This document shows, one piece after another, positions 38,439 through 40,752 of a DNA stretch of 40,752 bases. The notes beneath the pieces are model-generated. The model had not been told where the DNA came from, did not search any database, and saw nothing but the letters and a program-made list of their open reading frames with translations. Positions within the stretch are counted from its first letter, which is position 1. Each line of letters opens with the position of its first letter. Both the position numbers and the translations under genes were made by a program. The DNA is from a virus. The DNA is taken from the IMG/VR virus record IMGVR_UViG_3300012532_000006, positions 1 to 40,752 of that record; one strand, 5' to 3'.

Positions 38439-38844
38439 TAGAGTCTTTCAGCAACTCAGGGTTCTCGTAGATGTTGCCTACAATTTCAAGTTCTTCTGCT
38501 CTATAGTCAAACGTGTATCCATATGATTCCTGATAATCTCCGTGGACAGGTAGCATAGAGTACGCAACGATCTGTGGGGCGTTGCGAGCGTTAGTAGTGT
38601 GATCCGAGCTTAATAAGTCCCCTTCATATATTTCCACCCCGTTCTTGTCTTTGAGGCCGGTGTACTGCATGAGATGAATATCTTCCAGGTACTCGCTACT
38701 CTTTGACTCCTCGCCATGTAGGGCCAAGAATGCTTCGCCTCCGCCGTTGGCTGGATAGAAAGCGATGTCCGACACTTCATACATGCCAGGCTTACGATGC
38801 AGTGATCTAAACGGTTGCCACGCTCTAAACTTGATCTCTCTCAT
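38425..38844 (-). CDS. YopX family protein, 139 aa
   Basis: The conserved ends of the family are visible: MREIKFRAWQP at the start, the central HLMQYTGLKDKNGVEIYEGD and the C-terminal EELEIVGNIYENPELL. YopX proteins are common in phages with no known activity. ATG 38844 (GAGG) is taken; a longer frame from 38880 would start inside the previous gene. Confidence 0.9.
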   Translation of the reverse strand: MREIKFRAWQPFRSLHRKPGMYEVSDIAFYPANGGGEAFLALHGEESKSSEYLEDIHLMQYTGLKDKNGVEIYEGDLLSSDHTTNARNAPQIVAYSMLPVHGDYQESYGYTFDYRAEELEIVGNIYENPELLKDSNVQS

Positions 38845-39001
38845 ACCTCTTACTCCTCTCTTTCTCGCGTATGTGCTCAATTAGCTCGTTGCCAACTATC
38901 ATCAACGCAACAGATGGGCCAACATACCAGTCGGTCGCAAGCGATATGAAGAATGACCCCGCAAGTACAAGTAGCCATCCCAGTATTTTAAAGTCGTTCA
39001 T
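38825..39001 (-). CDS. Small membrane protein, 58 aa
   Basis: Hydrophobic from residue 6 to 37 (LGWLLVLAGSFFISLATDWY, PSVALMIVGNEL), then a very basic tail IREKEKERS-type (EKERSKRYERDQV). One or two spans. AAGGAG 6-7 bp before ATG 39001. It overlaps the start of the YopX gene. Role unknown. Confidence 0.6.
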   Translation of the reverse strand: MNDFKILGWLLVLAGSFFISLATDWYVGPSVALMIVGNELIEHIREKERSKRYERDQV

Positions 39002-39003
39002 AT

Positions 39004-39066
39004 TTACTCCTTTATATGTAACCTAGTCCACTCTGTTTTGAACCAGGAGGTTAGTTTATTTAGCAT
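39004..39066 (-). CDS. Tiny basic peptide, 20 aa (tentative)
   Basis: ATG 39066, with AAGGA about 6 bp upstream, opens inside the preceding gene and stops 2 bp before the 58-aa membrane gene, so it covers an otherwise empty gap. The sequence starts MLNKLTSWFKTEW. It may be only a translational coupler. Confidence 0.35.
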   Translation of the reverse strand: MLNKLTSWFKTEWTRLHIKE

Positions 39067-39220
39067 CTTGATCCTTGAAGTACGCCTGGAGAGCCACCAT
39101 AAGAGCAGCTCCGGCTAACATTGCGAGAAGATCGAGTTTACCTACTATCGCTAGGTAAACTCCGAGGCATAGAGCGAATATTGTTATGTAGCTCAGATAT
39201 ATTTTAAGTTGCTGGTTCAT
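39056..39220 (-). CDS. Small membrane protein, 54 aa
   Basis: Two hydrophobic segments (YLSYITIFALCLGVYLAIVG and LLAMLAGAALMVALQAY) with a short charged tail FKDQDAK. AAGGAAA precedes ATG 39220. It is another of the several tiny membrane proteins in this early region. Confidence 0.6.
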   Translation of the reverse strand: MNQQLKIYLSYITIFALCLGVYLAIVGKLDLLAMLAGAALMVALQAYFKDQDAK

Positions 39221-39238
39221 AGTTTCCTTCATTTGTGG

Positions 39239-39400
39239 TTAGCGTTCAGGTGCTATGTTTCTTCGCCACCTGCCACACCCGGTGCAGACGAAAAACTTCT
39301 TATAAAACTCGCTAGTACTGTGATGACGACTCCACTTATGTAAACCGAGTTTACACAGCAGAGGTTTCTTGCGTTCTTGGGTGGGTACTATGCTTTCCAT
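39239..39400 (-). CDS. Small zinc-ribbon protein, 53 aa
   Basis: Cys16 and His21 in LLCKLGLHKWSR and C39/C42 in VCTGCGRWRR make a zinc-ribbon-like unit. The C terminus is basic. The layout is shared with 35749-35925, suggesting paralogues. AAAGGAAA precedes ATG 39400. Confidence 0.65.
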   Translation of the reverse strand: MESIVPTQERKKPLLCKLGLHKWSRHHSTSEFYKKFFVCTGCGRWRRNIAPER

Positions 39401-39434
39401 ATATTTCCTTTCTGGCTCCTATTGAGCCTGTGGG

Positions 39435-39875
39435 TTAAAAGTTTCCGTCTGCTACTTGTAGGCATATAAGGCCTAAGTCATTGCGCCACATCTCAACAAC
39501 GCGGTTACGGTCGTCAATAGTACATACAACCTGATAGTTGTCTCTTATGTAGGTATCGTAAATCTCGCGCTTAATAATGGCGTCGTTTACTCTGTTGCCT
39601 TTTTCATCAACTCGGGTGGGGTCACGCATATAGAGGTGCTTGTAGCTAACACCGTGGTCATACAGCCACCGTTCGGTTACATCGCGGTACTCTTCAGATC
39701 TGCCACTAACGATGATGCGGGTTTCTCCGTGTGATGTTAGGAGGCTAAACAACTTATGCACAAAGTGGTCTTTGGTGTCTTCGTTGTAGCGTGTGGGGTC
39801 GTAAGGACTGCGGCCATTCATGTGAGCAAGCGTGCCATCTATATCGCATATGACTGCTTTAGGAAGTGTAGGCAT
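39435..39875 (-). CDS. Pnkp-type HAD phosphatase, 146 aa
   Basis: Resembles the 3'-phosphatase half of T4 polynucleotide kinase: VICDIDGTLAHMNGRSPYDP (nucleophile D11, acid D13), ETRIIVSGRSEEYRDVTERW (motif II S57, GR59), DAIIKREIY (K102) and VVCTIDDRNRVVEMW (motif III D121/D122). It would remove 3' or 2',3'-cyclic phosphate from broken RNA or DNA. The kinase half is absent here. ATG 39875 is used since ATG 39893 leaves the GAGGAG site inside the protein. It overlaps the RlaP-like gene by 17 bp. Confidence 0.85.
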   Translation of the reverse strand: MPTLPKAVICDIDGTLAHMNGRSPYDPTRYNEDTKDHFVHKLFSLLTSHGETRIIVSGRSEEYRDVTERWLYDHGVSYKHLYMRDPTRVDEKGNRVNDAIIKREIYDTYIRDNYQVVCTIDDRNRVVEMWRNDLGLICLQVADGNF

Positions 39876-40554
39876 TGTAGATAAACTCCTCAATCCATTT
39901 AATATCTGGTTTCATATCCATAAACTTGCTGTCTGCCATAGCCACTGATACACGACGATCCATTTCGCCCATTGCTGCGACAACCTCTGGCACGAGCGGC
40001 TTAATCTCTTGGACGGACAATGGCTTGATTTTTTTAAGCAGTGGGTATAGATCAGATTCTTCAAGGTTACATTTAAACTCACCATGGAGAAGGAACTGTT
40101 CACACTGCCACATTACCCTTAGGAATGCGACGGCAAACTTAGCGGTGCGGTGCTGGCCATTGCCGCCAACATCTTCAAAGTTATAGAACTTGTTCCATTG
40201 GTTGTGGGCGTACCCACGAGAGGCGTTCACAAAGTTCTTCGTGTCCATGAATTTCTGCCAGTTGGCACGCATTTCGTCGGCAATAGGTGAAGAACCGATA
40301 ATTTGATCACTAAAGAACACTTCGAGGATCGTGGCGTTTCCGTGGATAGCTTGCTTGCAGAAATCGGCTAGCTCATAGCTTGTATCGTCAACTTCGCCTT
40401 CTATCCATGATGTATTCTTGAGAGTCTGAAAAGGGCTTAGAACGTCTTTCAGACTATTAATATGAATGCCACGGTAGTCGTAGTCTGACTGTTCCGTATG
40501 GAGGCCATGCAGTCGTGACCCGACGAGAACTTTGGTAATTATCCTTTCGCTCAT
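39859..40554 (-). CDS. RlaP-type predicted nucleotidyltransferase, 231 aa
   Basis: VLVGSRLHGLHTEQSDYDYR (9-28) is the GSxxxG...SDxDxRG signature of the RNA-ligase-associated predicted nucleotidyltransferase family (RlaP, Pfam PF10127). The long helical remainder (QWNKFYNFEDVGGNGQHRTA, FLRVMWQCEQFLLHGEF) fits. The reaction is thought to involve RNA end repair but is not settled. It overlaps the Pnkp-type phosphatase gene. GAGGAA precedes ATG 40554. Confidence 0.82.
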   Translation of the reverse strand: MSERIITKVLVGSRLHGLHTEQSDYDYRGIHINSLKDVLSPFQTLKNTSWIEGEVDDTSYELADFCKQAIHGNATILEVFFSDQIIGSSPIADEMRANWQKFMDTKNFVNASRGYAHNQWNKFYNFEDVGGNGQHRTAKFAVAFLRVMWQCEQFLLHGEFKCNLEESDLYPLLKKIKPLSVQEIKPLVPEVVAAMGEMDRRVSVAMADSKFMDMKPDIKWIEEFIYNAYTS

Positions 40555-40595
40555 GTTTCCTCTTTTCTTGGATGATGTATCCCGGTTAAATTAGT

Positions 40596-40752
40596 TTAGT
40601 CGCAGTATGATTTATTACAGTGTGGGCAGCCAGTTACTAACTTCTTTGACTCCTCTACATCAACGCCTGTTTCATATTCGTGATCGGCTTGTGTGCCCGG
40701 TTTGTCAAAACCTCCCCAGTACTTAACGTCGTATATTTGTCGCGAACATGAC
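40596..40752 (-). CDS. C-terminal end of a zinc-motif protein (cut by window end)
   Basis: A frame open from the window end to TAA 40598-40596, about 52 codons. The visible part begins SCSRQIYDVKYWGGF and ends with TGCPHCNKSYC, where CPHC and a final C suggest a metal-binding end. The N terminus is missing, so the family cannot be named. Confidence 0.55.
   Translation of the reverse strand, partial: SCSRQIYDVKYWGGFDKPGTQADHEYETGVDVEESKKLVTGCPHCNKSYCD

Noticed and set aside
1-40752. Joining the window ends as a closed circle
   Set aside because: The pentapeptide frame would run into a different frame at the right end, where a zinc-motif gene reads better. Some sequence is probably missing.
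1-40752. TGA recoding as in Absconditabacteria or Gracilibacteria
   Set aside because: Many genes end in TGA within ATGA overlaps, and no in-frame TGA was needed to restore a gene.

Overview
The window reads as most of the genome of a temperate, short-tailed (podovirus-like) dsDNA phage. The head and tail set is complete: terminase large subunit, portal, scaffold, major coat, two short-tail adaptor/nozzle-type proteins and a 1,380-residue ejection-type protein. No sheath, tape measure or long-tail tube gene was recognised. A tyrosine integrase indicates lysogeny. The host cannot be named from the sequence. The standard code is used (TGA, TAA and TAG all stop genes), AGGAG-type ribosome sites are common, a few genes look leaderless, and the lysin is a signal-less CHAP enzyme. 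This fits a monoderm-type bacterium. A Saccharibacteria-like or actinobacterial host is a guess.

Layout. Bases 1-3411 (minus strand): early recombination module with an annealing-type protein, a YqaJ exonuclease, a zinc-ribbon/DUF1064 nuclease-like protein, a winged-helix protein, a KGG protein, a pentapeptide protein cut by the window start, and several tiny coupled genes. Bases 3412-4454: about 1 kb that is almost certainly non-coding, dense in perfect long-range stems (candidate large structured RNA or leader) and closed on the right by three minus-strand terminators. Bases 4455-5756 (minus): integrase and a small unknown gene. This block is bracketed by a perfect 20-bp inverted repeat (4137-4156 and 5948-5967). 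Bases 6004-28411 (minus): lysis, tail, ejection, surface/cargo and head genes, in transcription units that begin with a repeated palindromic promoter element. Bases 28511-30642 (plus): an unknown protein and TerL, divergent from portal. Bases 30630-30998 (minus): an HxlR-type regulator. Bases 31312-40752 (minus): a second early/accessory region of about 30 small overlapping genes, including a TerS-like protein, CCA-adding enzyme, YopX protein, Pnkp-type phosphatase and RlaP-type nucleotidyltransferase.

How it works together. If the molecule is circular or permuted, the two minus-strand early blocks (3411 to 1, then 40752 to 31312) would be one leftward region. The window ends do not show an obvious join, so some sequence is probably missing. 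Late genes appear to be switched by a shared element, TTTRCTATACA (usually half of a 23-bp palindrome) with a TATAAT-like hexamer exactly 17 bp downstream. It drives the scaffold/coat unit, the internal-protein unit, the adaptor/nozzle unit, portal and the TerL unit. The CAP-domain gene and the small membrane protein gene inside the late block have their own promoters and no leader, so they may be expressed from the prophage. The CCA enzyme, Pnkp-type phosphatase and RlaP-type protein suggest RNA or tRNA end repair as a counter-defence. The most unusual parts are the structured non-coding kilobase, the shared palindromic promoter family, the inverted repeat around the integrase and the RNA-repair set.
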